Of a stretch of 15,616 bases of DNA, positions 1 through 7,490 are shown piece by piece. Under the pieces are notes generated by a model. That model saw nothing but the letters and a program-made list of their open reading frames with translations. It made no database searches and had not been told where the DNA came from. The DNA comes from JAJXUB01 sp047974805. GTDB taxonomy: Bacteria > Actinomycetota > Actinomycetes > Actinomycetales > Dermatophilaceae. The position numbers and the translations under genes are program-made. Positions within the stretch are counted from its first letter, which is position 1, and the number at the start of each line of letters is the position of its first letter. The DNA lies in assembly GCA_047974805.1 (NCBI GenBank), contig JBKECS010000060.1, forward strand, positions 1-15,616. Reading direction: 5' to 3'.

Positions 1-539
1 CGCTGCCACCGCGATCTCGCGGGGTCATCGCCCTGCTGGAGGAGAACTGCACAAGCTGCATGCTGTGCGCTCGGGAATGCCCGGACTGGTGCATCTACAT
101 CGACAGCCACAAAGAGACGATTCCAGCGACCACCGAGGGGGGGCGAGACCGTCAACGCAACGTCCTCGACCGGTTCGCCATCGACTTCAGCCTGTGCATG
201 TATTGCGGCATTTGTGTGGAGGTCTGCCCGTTCGACGCCCTGTTCTGGAGCCCCCAGTTCGAGTATGCCGAGCTGGACATCCGCGACCTGCTGCACGAGA
301 AGGATCGACTCGGGCAGTGGATGACCACGGTCCCGGTGCCGCCGCCGCTGGACGAGCGGTCGGCCGAGCCCGCTGAGGTCGCCGCCGTCAACAAACCGGC
401 CCGGGTGACCCTGACCCAACGACGCCCCGCGGCTCACCGTGCATCCGGCGCCGAGCCCACTTCTGTGGGACCGGCCGAACCCAATGTGCCGACCGGACCG
501 GTCGAGCCGGAGGGCTCACACCCGAAGGAGGAGGCATGA
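1..539 (+). CDS. nuoI: NADH-quinone oxidoreductase subunit I, 5' end missing
   Basis: This is the 3' part of the complex I subunit carrying two [4Fe-4S] clusters (N6a/N6b), which pass electrons through the peripheral arm toward NuoB and quinone. The reading frame is open from base 3 to the TGA at 537-539, giving 178 visible residues; the start lies upstream of the window. Two ferredoxin motifs are visible, C16-x2-C19-x2-C22-x3-C26-P and C65-x2-C68-x2-C71-x3-C75-P (window numbering). An extra cysteine, C30, follows the first motif in PDWCIYID. About 65 residues rich in Pro, Glu and Ala follow the core domain, an unusually long tail. The motif wording (CTSCMLCARECP, DFSLCMYCGICVEVCPFDALFWSP) recalls subunit I of the second, short nuo cluster of Streptomyces rather than the standard 14-gene version. 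That resemblance is from memory. The stop overlaps the nuoJ start as ATGA. Identity as NuoI is very likely. Confidence 0.95.
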   Translation, partial: LPPRSRGVIALLEENCTSCMLCARECPDWCIYIDSHKETIPATTEGGRDRQRNVLDRFAIDFSLCMYCGICVEVCPFDALFWSPQFEYAELDIRDLLHEKDRLGQWMTTVPVPPPLDERSAEPAEVAAVNKPARVTLTQRRPAAHRASGAEPTSVGPAEPNVPTGPVEPEGSHPKEEA

Positions 540-1090
540 GTCAGCTGTCGGCATACGACGTTGTCCTGGTCTTCTTCGGGGTCCTGGCAGTCGGCGCCGG
601 AGTGCTCGCGGTCAGCGCGCGGCACCTGATCCATGCCGGGCTGTGGCTCGTGGTCTCCCTCGGCGCCGTCGCCGGGATCTACCTCGTGCTCGGTGCCGAA
701 TTCGTCGCCCTGGTGCAGGTGCTTGTCTATGTGGGCGCCATCGTCGTGCTCGTGCTCTTCGCGCTCATGGTGACCCGCAACCCCGTCGAGGACGGTCAGC
801 TGTCCACGTCAGTGGGCCACCGGGTACTCGCCGGCATCGTCGGTGCGGGCGTAGCTGCGCTCCTACTGTCGGTCCTGCTGCCGCTGAGCGGCACCGAGCC
901 GGTGACCCGGCTGGTACCCAGCACGCCCGTCATCGGCGCAGACATCTTCGGTACCTGGGTGTGGCCCTTCGAGCTGCTGTCCCTGCTGTTGCTGGCTGCC
1001 CTCGTCGCCGGACTGGCGGTGGCCGCCATCGGCCGGGCCGCACCGAGTGAGCACGCGTCCGGTCCGGCCGGGAACCGGGACCAGTCATGA
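536..1090 (+). CDS. nuoJ: NADH-quinone oxidoreductase subunit J
   Basis: This is a membrane-arm subunit of complex I, 184 residues, with about five hydrophobic helices. The family signature is clear at residues 54-78 (AEFVALVQVLVYVGAIVVL), the helix 3 region that carries the pi-bulge and links the quinone site to the antiporter-like subunits. A last hydrophobic helix near residues 145-168 (ELLSLLLLAALVAGLAVA) precedes a short polar tail. The ATG at 536 overlaps the nuoI stop and has GGAGGAGG just upstream (bases 526-533), a strong ribosome binding site that fixes the start. The TGA overlaps the nuoK ATG. Length and hydropathy fit the family. Confidence 0.95.
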   Translation: MSQLSAYDVVLVFFGVLAVGAGVLAVSARHLIHAGLWLVVSLGAVAGIYLVLGAEFVALVQVLVYVGAIVVLVLFALMVTRNPVEDGQLSTSVGHRVLAGIVGAGVAALLLSVLLPLSGTEPVTRLVPSTPVIGADIFGTWVWPFELLSLLLLAALVAGLAVAAIGRAAPSEHASGPAGNRDQS

Positions 1091-1386
1091 TCCATGCCTG
1101 GATCGCGTATGCGATCGCCTCCGCGCTCATCGGGGTTGGTGCCTATGGGGCCCTCGCCCGACGAAACGCCGTGCTTGTCCTGGTCGGGGTCGAGTTGATC
1201 CTCGGTGGTGCCGGGGTTCTCCTGGTCACCGCAGGAGCGAGCAGGGTCCTGCCGTGGAGCGCCGGATCCGTGCTGACCCTGTTCGTCATCACCGTCGCGG
1301 CGGCCGAGGTGGTCCTGGCATTAGCCGTGGTCGTCTTGGCCTTCCGGGCCCGGGCCGGTGGTATCGATGTCACGGAGCCCTCATGA
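1087..1386 (+). CDS. nuoK: NADH-quinone oxidoreductase subunit K
   Basis: This is the small antiporter-related membrane subunit of complex I (99 residues, three predicted helices), homologous to MrpC. The two buried glutamates needed for proton translocation in the family are at E36 (VGVELILGG) and E74 (VAAAEVVLALA), with spacing close to that of the E. coli subunit (E36 and E72). The usual Asn-rich MLNAVN stretch after the first Glu is replaced by ILGGAG, a mild divergence. Start and stop both overlap neighbours as ATGA (nuoJ end and nuoL start), so translation is likely coupled within one operon. Confidence 0.94.
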   Translation: MIHAWIAYAIASALIGVGAYGALARRNAVLVLVGVELILGGAGVLLVTAGASRVLPWSAGSVLTLFVITVAAAEVVLALAVVVLAFRARAGGIDVTEPS

Positions 1387-3266
1387 GCGCCCAATTGTGG
1401 ACGGCGATCGGTCTGCCTGCCGCCGTGGCACTGGTGATCCTCCTCGTGCAGCACGTGCCGGGCCTCGGCCGGCCGGCCGCGATGACCCTGGCGGTCGGGG
1501 CGGGGCTGGTCTCGCTGGTCGCCCTCGGAGCGCTGGCGGTCTCGGGCCCGGAGGCGGCCAGCGTGCGGACCCTGCCGTCCCTGGACGCCGGGCTCACGGT
1601 GCCGTTGGAGCTGTCCGTGCGGGGCCCGGTCCTGGCGATTGCGCTCATCGTCGCCCTGGTGACGTTGTGCGTGCAGATCTATTCCACTCGATATTTGGGC
1701 CAGGACGGGCGCTACCCCGTGTTTGCGGCGATCGTGGCCCTGTTCGGGTCGGCCATGCAGTTGGTGGTCCTGTCGCAGGACCTCGTCCTGACCGTGATCG
1801 GGTGGGAGGTCATGGGCTGGTGCTCCTACCTGCTCATCGGCTATTGGTCAGCCAAACCGGCAGCCCGCCGCGCCGCGCACAAAGCCTTCCTGGTCACCCG
1901 GGTCGCCGACATCGGCTTCGTCCTCGGTGCCATCGCGTTGGCTGCCGGTCCGGGCAACACCGCGTACGGTCCGGTCCTCGACTACTGGACCGGGACGTCG
2001 TCGTGCGCCGACGCGGCCGCGTGTGCGGCGCCGTCGCGGGCGCTGCTCAACGCCGGTGTCACGCTGCTGGTCATCGGCGTGCTCGGCAAATCGGCCCAGC
2101 TGCCGTTCCAGGACTGGCTACCGGATGCTATGGAGGGTCCGACCCCCGCGTCGGCCCTCATCCACGCCGCCACCATGGTGGCGGCCGGCACCTTCGTGTT
2201 GGCGCGGCTCTATCCGCTCATCGCTGTCGCCGGAACGGCCCGGGTGCTGCTCGGCGTGAGTGTCGCGGTGACCATGGTGCTCGCCGGGGTGTTGGCCTTT
2301 GCTCAGGGCGACCTCAAGCGCCTGTTGGCTTGGTCCACCGTCAGCCAGGTGGCCGTCATGCTTTCCCCGCTTGCGGCCACCCCGACCGAGGCTGGCGCCG
2401 GAGCCGGCATCTTCCATCTCTACGCGCACGCCTTTTTCAAGGCGCTGCTTTTCCTGTCCATCGGCTGGATGGGGCTGGTCGGCGGGAACACGTTGGCCAT
2501 CTCTCTGCGGGGAGTGGCTCGGCGCAACGCCCTGGTTCGCGTCGGGTTCGGTTTCGGTCTGCTCGCCCTGGCCGGATTGCCCTTCGTCGTGGGGGGAGTG
2601 AGCAAGGAGCACATCGTCTCGGTGACCTATACGGCCGCGACCGACGGTGACGTGCTGGCCCTGGCGCTCCTGATTGCCCTGCTCACCACGGTTGTGCTCA
2701 CCGCCGCGTATGCCATGCGCGCCTGGCTCGTCGTCACCTCACCAATCGGGGGACCGGCCGAGACCGGGTCCCGAGTTCCGCAAACCCCGCTGACGTTGGC
2801 CTATGCCGTGCCCCTGCTCGTCTTGCTCATCGGTACGGTGTTCGGCGCGCTGGCGCTCACCACGCCGCTGCTTCAGATCGGCGTCAGCAACGACGCGCTG
2901 TTGACCGTCATGACCGTCATCCTGGTGGTCATCGGCGGCGTTCTCGCCTGGTTCCTTTCGGCCGGTCGGCTGCTCGACCCGGCCACGCGTCTGTTCCCGC
3001 GGCGCCGAGCGGCATTGGAGGCCGGGCTGGGCTTCGATCGGCTTTATCGGGTGTTCACCGTGCCGGTCTTGGCGATGGCTCGGTTCGTCACCGACGTCGA
3101 CGCGGCCCTGATCGGCGCGACGGCCACCGGTGTGGGGACGGTCACCACCGGCCTTGGTCGGCTCGGTGACCGTCTGCACCGGACATCGCGCCCGGCCACT
3201 GGGCTCGTGTGGGTGCTTCTTGCGGCGCTCCTGATCGCCGGGGCGGGGGTGGCCGCGTGGTCGTGA
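1383..3266 (+). CDS. nuoL: NADH-quinone oxidoreductase subunit L
   Basis: This is the distal antiporter-like proton-pumping subunit of complex I (627 residues), belonging to the proton_antipo_N/M families. Key residues are present: E142 in IGWEVMGWCSYLLIGYW, K236 in GKSAQLPFQDWLPDAMEGPTP, H261 in HAATMVAAG, H349 and K353 in YAHAFFKALLF, and K408 in VSKEH. The C-terminal part, from about residue 560, has the amphipathic lateral helix (HL) region followed by a final helix. The frame is open further upstream, but the ATG at 1383 overlaps the nuoK TGA in the same ATGA arrangement as the other junctions and starts a typical hydrophobic N-terminus, so I chose it. Length is normal for NuoL. Confidence 0.96.
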   Translation: MSAQLWTAIGLPAAVALVILLVQHVPGLGRPAAMTLAVGAGLVSLVALGALAVSGPEAASVRTLPSLDAGLTVPLELSVRGPVLAIALIVALVTLCVQIYSTRYLGQDGRYPVFAAIVALFGSAMQLVVLSQDLVLTVIGWEVMGWCSYLLIGYWSAKPAARRAAHKAFLVTRVADIGFVLGAIALAAGPGNTAYGPVLDYWTGTSSCADAAACAAPSRALLNAGVTLLVIGVLGKSAQLPFQDWLPDAMEGPTPASALIHAATMVAAGTFVLARLYPLIAVAGTARVLLGVSVAVTMVLAGVLAFAQGDLKRLLAWSTVSQVAVMLSPLAATPTEAGAGAGIFHLYAHAFFKALLFLSIGWMGLVGGNTLAISLRGVARRNALVRVGFGFGLLALAGLPFVVGGVSKEHIVSVTYTAATDGDVLALALLIALLTTVVLTAAYAMRAWLVVTSPIGGPAETGSRVPQTPLTLAYAVPLLVLLIGTVFGALALTTPLLQIGVSNDALLTVMTVILVVIGGVLAWFLSAGRLLDPATRLFPRRRAALEAGLGFDRLYRVFTVPVLAMARFVTDVDAALIGATATGVGTVTTGLGRLGDRLHRTSRPATGLVWVLLAALLIAGAGVAAWS

Positions 3267-4735
3267 TCGTCGCGGTTCTCCTGCCGTTGCTGCTCGGTCT
3301 GGTGCTGGTCCTGCGCCCGGGGACGAGCCAGAAGACCAGCGCCGTGACGCTGCTCGTTGGTGCGGTGTTGTCCGGGCTCGCGGCGCTGCTCGCCGTGCTC
3401 ACCTCGGCTCAGGTCACCCTCTCCTGGCTGCCGGAGTTGGGGATCGCGCTGGCATTGCGCAGCGACGGGTTGTCGGCCCCGCTGGTGTTGCTGACTGCGG
3501 GAATCGGTGTCCTCCTCGGGGTGTATGGGCTGCGTCGGATGCCGTCGCACGGCGCACCAGGCACGTTCGCCGGCCTGCTGCTCATCGTGCTGGGCGGAGC
3601 ACTGGCGACCTTCCTCGCCGGCGACGCCGTCCTCTTCTTCGTCGCCTTCGAGACCGTGTTGATCCCCATGTGGGTGATCATTGCCCGGTTCGGCGACGAT
3701 CACGACCCGCAGGCACGGCGGGAGGCGGCTAGTCGGTTCGTCCTGTTCACCGTCACCGGATCGTCGTTGATGCTCATCGGCATCCTGGCGCTGGTCGTGC
3801 GCACCGGCACCGCGGACCTCAGCGTCCTGCCCGGGCTGGCCGCATCCTTGCCGCGCTCGACCCAGGTGCTCATCGCGGCCCTCCTCACTCTCGGCCTGGC
3901 GATCAAGGTTCCGGTGTGGCCCCTGCACGCGTGGCTGCCGCCGGCGCATACGACCGCACCGACGGCCGGCTCGGTGGTCCTTGCGGCCATCTTGTTGAAG
4001 ATGGGCACCTACGGGCTGCTGCGTCTACCCGTGCTCACCGTGCCGGAGGGGTTCGCCGTGGTGGCCCCGGTGCTGGCGGTCTTCGGCGTCGTCGGGATCC
4101 TCTGGGGCGGGCTGGTCTGCCTGCTCGAGCGCGACCTCAAACGGTTGATCGCCTATTCGTCGGTCGCGCACATGGGGTTCGTCTCGCTCGCTCTGGCCAC
4201 CGGTTCGGCCGCCGGAATCCGGGCCGCCGCCTACGGGAACATCGCCCACGGGGTGATCTCGGCAATGCTCTTCTTCACGGTCGGTTCGCTGAAGGACCGC
4301 TGGGGCAGCGCCGACCTGGAACAGCAGCACAGGCCGTTGCGTGACACCTGGCCGAAGCTCGGTTTCGCCCTGGTCCTCGGGCTCGCCGCGAGCCTCGGGC
4401 TGCCGGGCCTGGCGGGGTTTTGGGGTGAGTTCCTCGCCATGTATGCCGCCTGGTCCGGCGCGGACGGGCACCTGCATCCCGGTGTGTGGCGGGCCAGCGC
4501 CGGGCTGGCGGCCGTTGGCGCAGCGCTGGCAGCGGCCTATGCCCTGCGGGTCCTGAGGTTGGTGTGGGTGGGTGATGCGGTCCCCGATCAGCGCGCACCC
4601 GATGAAGGCGATGCCGACCCAGCCGAAACTCTCGTCATGGGCACGCTGGGAATCGGTGTCGTGCTCTTGGGTATCGCGCCCTGGCCGCTGCTTGCGGTGA
4701 CCGGCACGGCGCTGCGCGCGATCGGAGGCGGCTGA
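3263..4735 (+). CDS. nuoM: NADH-quinone oxidoreductase subunit M
   Basis: This is the middle antiporter-like proton channel of complex I (490 residues). Conserved residues are E130 in FFVAFETVLIPMW, K215 in LAIKVPVWPLHAWLPPAHT, H222, and K246 in AAILLKMGTYGLLR; the motif ERDLKRLIAYSSVAHMGF is also intact. The start is GTG. Candidates in frame are 3257 and 3263; I chose 3263 because GTGA overlaps the nuoL stop just as the other operon junctions do. An upstream extension to 3209 would lie wholly inside nuoL and has no membrane character. The gene ends in TGATG, sharing one base with nuoN. Confidence 0.95.
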   Translation: MIVAVLLPLLLGLVLVLRPGTSQKTSAVTLLVGAVLSGLAALLAVLTSAQVTLSWLPELGIALALRSDGLSAPLVLLTAGIGVLLGVYGLRRMPSHGAPGTFAGLLLIVLGGALATFLAGDAVLFFVAFETVLIPMWVIIARFGDDHDPQARREAASRFVLFTVTGSSLMLIGILALVVRTGTADLSVLPGLAASLPRSTQVLIAALLTLGLAIKVPVWPLHAWLPPAHTTAPTAGSVVLAAILLKMGTYGLLRLPVLTVPEGFAVVAPVLAVFGVVGILWGGLVCLLERDLKRLIAYSSVAHMGFVSLALATGSAAGIRAAAYGNIAHGVISAMLFFTVGSLKDRWGSADLEQQHRPLRDTWPKLGFALVLGLAASLGLPGLAGFWGEFLAMYAAWSGADGHLHPGVWRASAGLAAVGAALAAAYALRVLRLVWVGDAVPDQRAPDEGDADPAETLVMGTLGIGVVLLGIAPWPLLAVTGTALRAIGGG

Positions 4736-6234
4736 TGAGCATCGACTGGATACTGCTCACCCCCGCGGCCGCACCGGCCGCCGGAGCGCTGCTGGTGCTC
4801 CTGCTCGACCTGCTCGGGCAGCGCCGAGTGTCACGCTGGGCAGCGCCGGCCATCGGTGTTGCCGCCAATCTGGTGGGACTGGCCGCGATCCTCCTTGTCG
4901 CCGGACGTCGGACCACCTCCAGCCAGTTGGGCGGCCACCCCGATCGTTTGACGCTGTGTACCCCCGGCCCTGGCGGGGCATGCTTCGTCGACGTGTCGGG
5001 CCCGGCGGTGGGGTTGGCGGCCTCGGTTTTGCTCTCGGGCGCCGTCGTAGTCGTGCTCATGTGGCCGAACCGGCAGGACCCTCCGCCGGTACGCGGCACC
5101 GTTCCCGTCGCGCTTGTGCTGACCGCCGTCTGCGGTGGCGTGGTCGTCGCCACCGGGCGGGACGTGGCAACCTGGCTCATTGGGTTGGAGTTGGCCACAC
5201 TGCCACTTGTCGCCCTGGTCGCCCTCGCGGGCACGTCCCGGGCTGCCCACGGCTCGTTGTCCTTCGTGCTCGTGTCCGTACTGTCCTTCGGACTCCTCGC
5301 CGTAGCTGTCGCGTTGTGGGTGGTCGCGACCGGAAGCGCCGGCCTGACCGGGGCGGCCGTCGAGGCAGCCTGGCGGGACACCAGCCATCGGCCCGCGCTC
5401 ACCCTGGCGGTGATGTTCGCGTTGGCCGGCCTGGGCTTCAAAGTGGCCGCCGTCCCCTTCCACACCTGGGTGCCGCCGACCTACACCGCGTCGCCGCTCG
5501 CGGTGACCACGGCCCTGGCGTCGGTGTCGAAGGTGGCCGCCGTTGCCGGGCTCGTCGCGCTGGTGCGTCCCCTGGTCGAGGCCAAAACCGCAGGGGTGGA
5601 CCTGCACGCGGCAGCCTTCGGGCTGGGCCTGCTCGCCTGCCTGACGATGACCGTGGGAGGGCTGATCGCGCTGCGTCAGGACGACGTTGTGCGCCTGATC
5701 GCCTGGTCCGCCATCGCCCAGGGCGGCTGGCTGCTCTTCGGACTGGCGGCGCTGTCGGAGGCCGGTTTGCGGGCAACATCCGCATATGCCGCCGCCTATG
5801 CACTCGCCAGCATCGTCGTGCTCACCGTGGTGGCCGTCGTCTCCGGTGCGGGGGTGGAGGCGATCGAGCGGCGCCAGCTGTCGGCATACGCGGGTCTGTT
5901 TCGCCGTCATCCCGGGCTCGCGTTCGCGCTCACCTTGGGCCTGCTGTCCTTGGCCGGTCTACCGCCGGGCGTTCTGGGACTGGTGGCCAAGGTCGTCGTC
6001 ATCGCTCCCGTCGTCGCTGCCAACCTGTGGTGGCTGGCTGTCATCGCGGCGGCCAACGTCGTGCTCGGTGTGGCGGTGTATGTGCGGTGGATTCGGGTGC
6101 TGCTGGCGCCGCCCGACCCGGGTGCTGACGCACCTGACGCCGCCGCCTCCTCCGGAATCGCTCTCGGGGTGGCGACCACGATCCTGGCCGGGCTGAGTAT
6201 CGCTCCCCACTTTTTGTTGGCATTGGTTCGCTGA
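4735..6234 (+). CDS. nuoN: NADH-quinone oxidoreductase subunit N
   Basis: This is the third antiporter-like proton-pumping subunit (499 residues, about 14 helices). The key Glu is E152 (GLELATLPL), the helix 7 Lys is K236 (LGFKVAAVPFHTWVPPTY), and the channel Lys is K266 (ASVSKVAAVAGL). The loop usually written as PDVYEGAPT in NuoN is PPTYTASP here, a noticeable divergence that I also associate with the shorter actinobacterial nuo clusters. It is the last gene of the operon. The ATG shares a base with the nuoM stop (TGATG). The next gene starts 50 bp later, with no strong terminator between. Confidence 0.95.
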   Translation: MSIDWILLTPAAAPAAGALLVLLLDLLGQRRVSRWAAPAIGVAANLVGLAAILLVAGRRTTSSQLGGHPDRLTLCTPGPGGACFVDVSGPAVGLAASVLLSGAVVVVLMWPNRQDPPPVRGTVPVALVLTAVCGGVVVATGRDVATWLIGLELATLPLVALVALAGTSRAAHGSLSFVLVSVLSFGLLAVAVALWVVATGSAGLTGAAVEAAWRDTSHRPALTLAVMFALAGLGFKVAAVPFHTWVPPTYTASPLAVTTALASVSKVAAVAGLVALVRPLVEAKTAGVDLHAAAFGLGLLACLTMTVGGLIALRQDDVVRLIAWSAIAQGGWLLFGLAALSEAGLRATSAYAAAYALASIVVLTVVAVVSGAGVEAIERRQLSAYAGLFRRHPGLAFALTLGLLSLAGLPPGVLGLVAKVVVIAPVVAANLWWLAVIAAANVVLGVAVYVRWIRVLLAPPDPGADAPDAAASSGIALGVATTILAGLSIAPHFLLALVR

Positions 6235-6284
6235 CCGGGGCAGACTCCGGGAACGAGCCGGGCGTTCTTGACGTTGGAACCAGC

Positions 6285-7157
6285 ATGCACAACCACCACA
6301 ACGGCCTGAAGACCGCCCTGCTGTTCGGGCTCAGCTGGGCCCTCCTTCTCGGCGTTGGATCCCTCATCGGCGGCGGACGGTACCTGTGGCTGTTCGCGCT
6401 GATCGGGGTCGGCACGACCGCCTACGGCTATTGGAACAGCGACAAGCTGGCCATTCGTGCCATGCATGCCCGACCGGTCAGCGAGGCGGAGGCGCCGGCG
6501 ATGTACCGCATCGTTAGGGAGCTGTCGACGAAGGCTGGGCAGCCCATGCCGACGCTCTTTGTGTCGCCGACGGCTGCGCCGAACGCCTTCGCCACCGGTC
6601 GCAACCCCGCGCATGCGGCCGTGTGCTGCACCGAGGGCATCCTCTCCTTGCTCGATGAGCGGGAGCTGCGCGGGGTCCTCGGGCACGAACTCCAACACGT
6701 GTACAACCGGGACATCCTTACCGGGTCGGTCGCGGCCGCGTTGGCGGGCATCGTCACCTCGCTGGGGCAGATGCTCATGTTTACCGGCATGTTCGGCGGC
6801 AGCGACGAGGACCGGCCGAACCCCCTGGCCGTGATCGCGATGAGCTTCCTCGCGCCGATCGCGGCGATGATCATCCAAATGGGAATCAGCCGGACTCGGG
6901 AGTACGACGCCGACGAAGACGGCGCCACGTTGACCGGCGACCCGCTGGCGCTGGCGTCAGCACTGGGCAAGATTGAGTCGGGCGTGCGTCGGGCCCCCTT
7001 GGCGCCGACGCCGCAACTGCAAAATGCCAGCGCGATGATGATCGCTAACCCGTTCCGTCCCCAGGACGTGTCGCGGTTCTTCTCCACCCACCCGCCGACA
7101 TCTGAGCGGATTGCCCGGCTTCAGGAGATGGCCACCGGGTTCCGCGGCCGCGACTGA
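6285..7157 (+). CDS. htpX: HtpX-like zinc metalloprotease (M48 family)
   Basis: This membrane-bound M48B protease degrades misfolded or damaged membrane proteins, usually under heat or envelope stress. The protein has 290 residues: two N-terminal hydrophobic helices (about 10-30 and 33-50), then the zinc site H134-E135-L-Q-H138, further hydrophobic segments (about 145-170 and 182-201), the third zinc ligand E206 in SRTREYDAD, and the family motif STHPPTSERI at 267-276. The length is typical. The ATG at 6285 is preceded by a weak GGA ribosome binding site. The gene lies 50 bp after nuoN in the same direction and could be read through from the nuo operon; no convincing promoter is visible in that gap. 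Its end lies 4 bp from the end of the convergent DUF2249 gene. Confidence 0.95.
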   Translation: MHNHHNGLKTALLFGLSWALLLGVGSLIGGGRYLWLFALIGVGTTAYGYWNSDKLAIRAMHARPVSEAEAPAMYRIVRELSTKAGQPMPTLFVSPTAAPNAFATGRNPAHAAVCCTEGILSLLDERELRGVLGHELQHVYNRDILTGSVAAALAGIVTSLGQMLMFTGMFGGSDEDRPNPLAVIAMSFLAPIAAMIIQMGISRTREYDADEDGATLTGDPLALASALGKIESGVRRAPLAPTPQLQNASAMMIANPFRPQDVSRFFSTHPPTSERIARLQEMATGFRGRD

Positions 7158-7164
7158 CCGGTCA
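7155..7164. other. Convergent stop codons forming a 10-bp palindrome
   Basis: The htpX stop and the DUF2249 stop (opposite strand) together read TGACCGGTCA, a perfect palindrome with only CCGG between them. There is no room for a terminator, so transcripts from the two genes must overlap at their 3' ends. Confidence 0.6.
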
Positions 7165-7452
7165 GGCGCGGGTGATCTTCAACCGCCAGCGCTCGGGCCC
7201 TTCGTCGAGGTAGGTCACCGTCACCGGACCCTCGCGCTCGGCGATCTGCGCCAGCAGTGGCTTGGGGTTGTGCGGTGCCACGATGATCAGGGAGCCCCCG
7301 GCTGGGATGGCGCTCAGGGCACCGAACACCGTGGCGTGACGGATGGCGTGCGGGATGGTTCGAACATCAAGCTCGGGGTCGCCGTGGTCGTGGTCCTGAC
7401 AGCCGCAGGCGTGCGGTGCCTCGGTCACGGGCAGGTCCGTGCGATGTTCCAT
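7162..7452 (-). CDS. DUF2249 domain protein
   Basis: This is a 96-residue soluble protein. Residues about 27-95 match the DUF2249 pattern: LDVRTIPHAIRHATVFGAL, then a Gly-rich turn, LIIVAPHNPKPLLAQI, and a final YLDEGPERWRLKI strand. DUF2249 proteins have a TusA/SirA-like fold and often sit next to nitric oxide, hemerythrin or redox genes; their biochemical role is unsettled. The N-terminal 26 residues contain H14, C16, C18, H21 and H23 (HACGCQDHDHGD), a possible metal or redox site. The start chosen is the ATG at 7452, with GGAGG five bases upstream (7458-7462 on +); a longer frame to 7581 would run across the divergent promoter and into the regulator gene. It is divergent from the regulator at 7489, which probably controls it. 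Confidence 0.85.
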   Translation of the reverse strand: MEHRTDLPVTEAPHACGCQDHDHGDPELDVRTIPHAIRHATVFGALSAIPAGGSLIIVAPHNPKPLLAQIAEREGPVTVTYLDEGPERWRLKITRA

Positions 7453-7469
7453 GGTGGCCTCCGAAGGTC

Positions 7470-7490
7470 CAATAGTTACAATCCTATTGT
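7470..7490. promoter_or_regulatory. Inverted-repeat operator between the DUF2249 gene and its divergent regulator
   Basis: Seen directly: CAATAG (7470-7475), 8 bases, CTATTG (7484-7489), a perfect inverted repeat. A second, overlapping inverted repeat is ACAAT (7478-7482), CCT, ATTGT (7486-7490). The site contains TACAAT (7477-7482), a likely -10 for the + strand regulator, and, read on the minus strand, TAGGAT (7486-7481), a likely -10 for the DUF2249 gene. Inference: the regulator binds here and represses both genes. AT-rich sequence is rare in this window, which makes the site stand out. Confidence 0.7.

Noticed and set aside
1047..1382. Longer N-terminus for NuoL (739 residues)
   Set aside because: The extension is Arg- and Gly-rich, lies over nuoK in another frame and is not hydrophobic; the ATG at 1383 overlaps the nuoK stop like the other junctions.
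3044..3949. Long antisense ORFs inside nuoL/nuoM and inside the helicase gene
   Set aside because: They are Arg/Gln/Gly/His-rich shadow frames typical of high-GC coding DNA opposite clear conserved genes.
7111..7488. Longer N-terminus for the SufR-like regulator (380 residues)
   Set aside because: The extension lies antisense over the whole DUF2249 gene and its promoter, and has no domain-like sequence; the GTG after TACAAT fits better.
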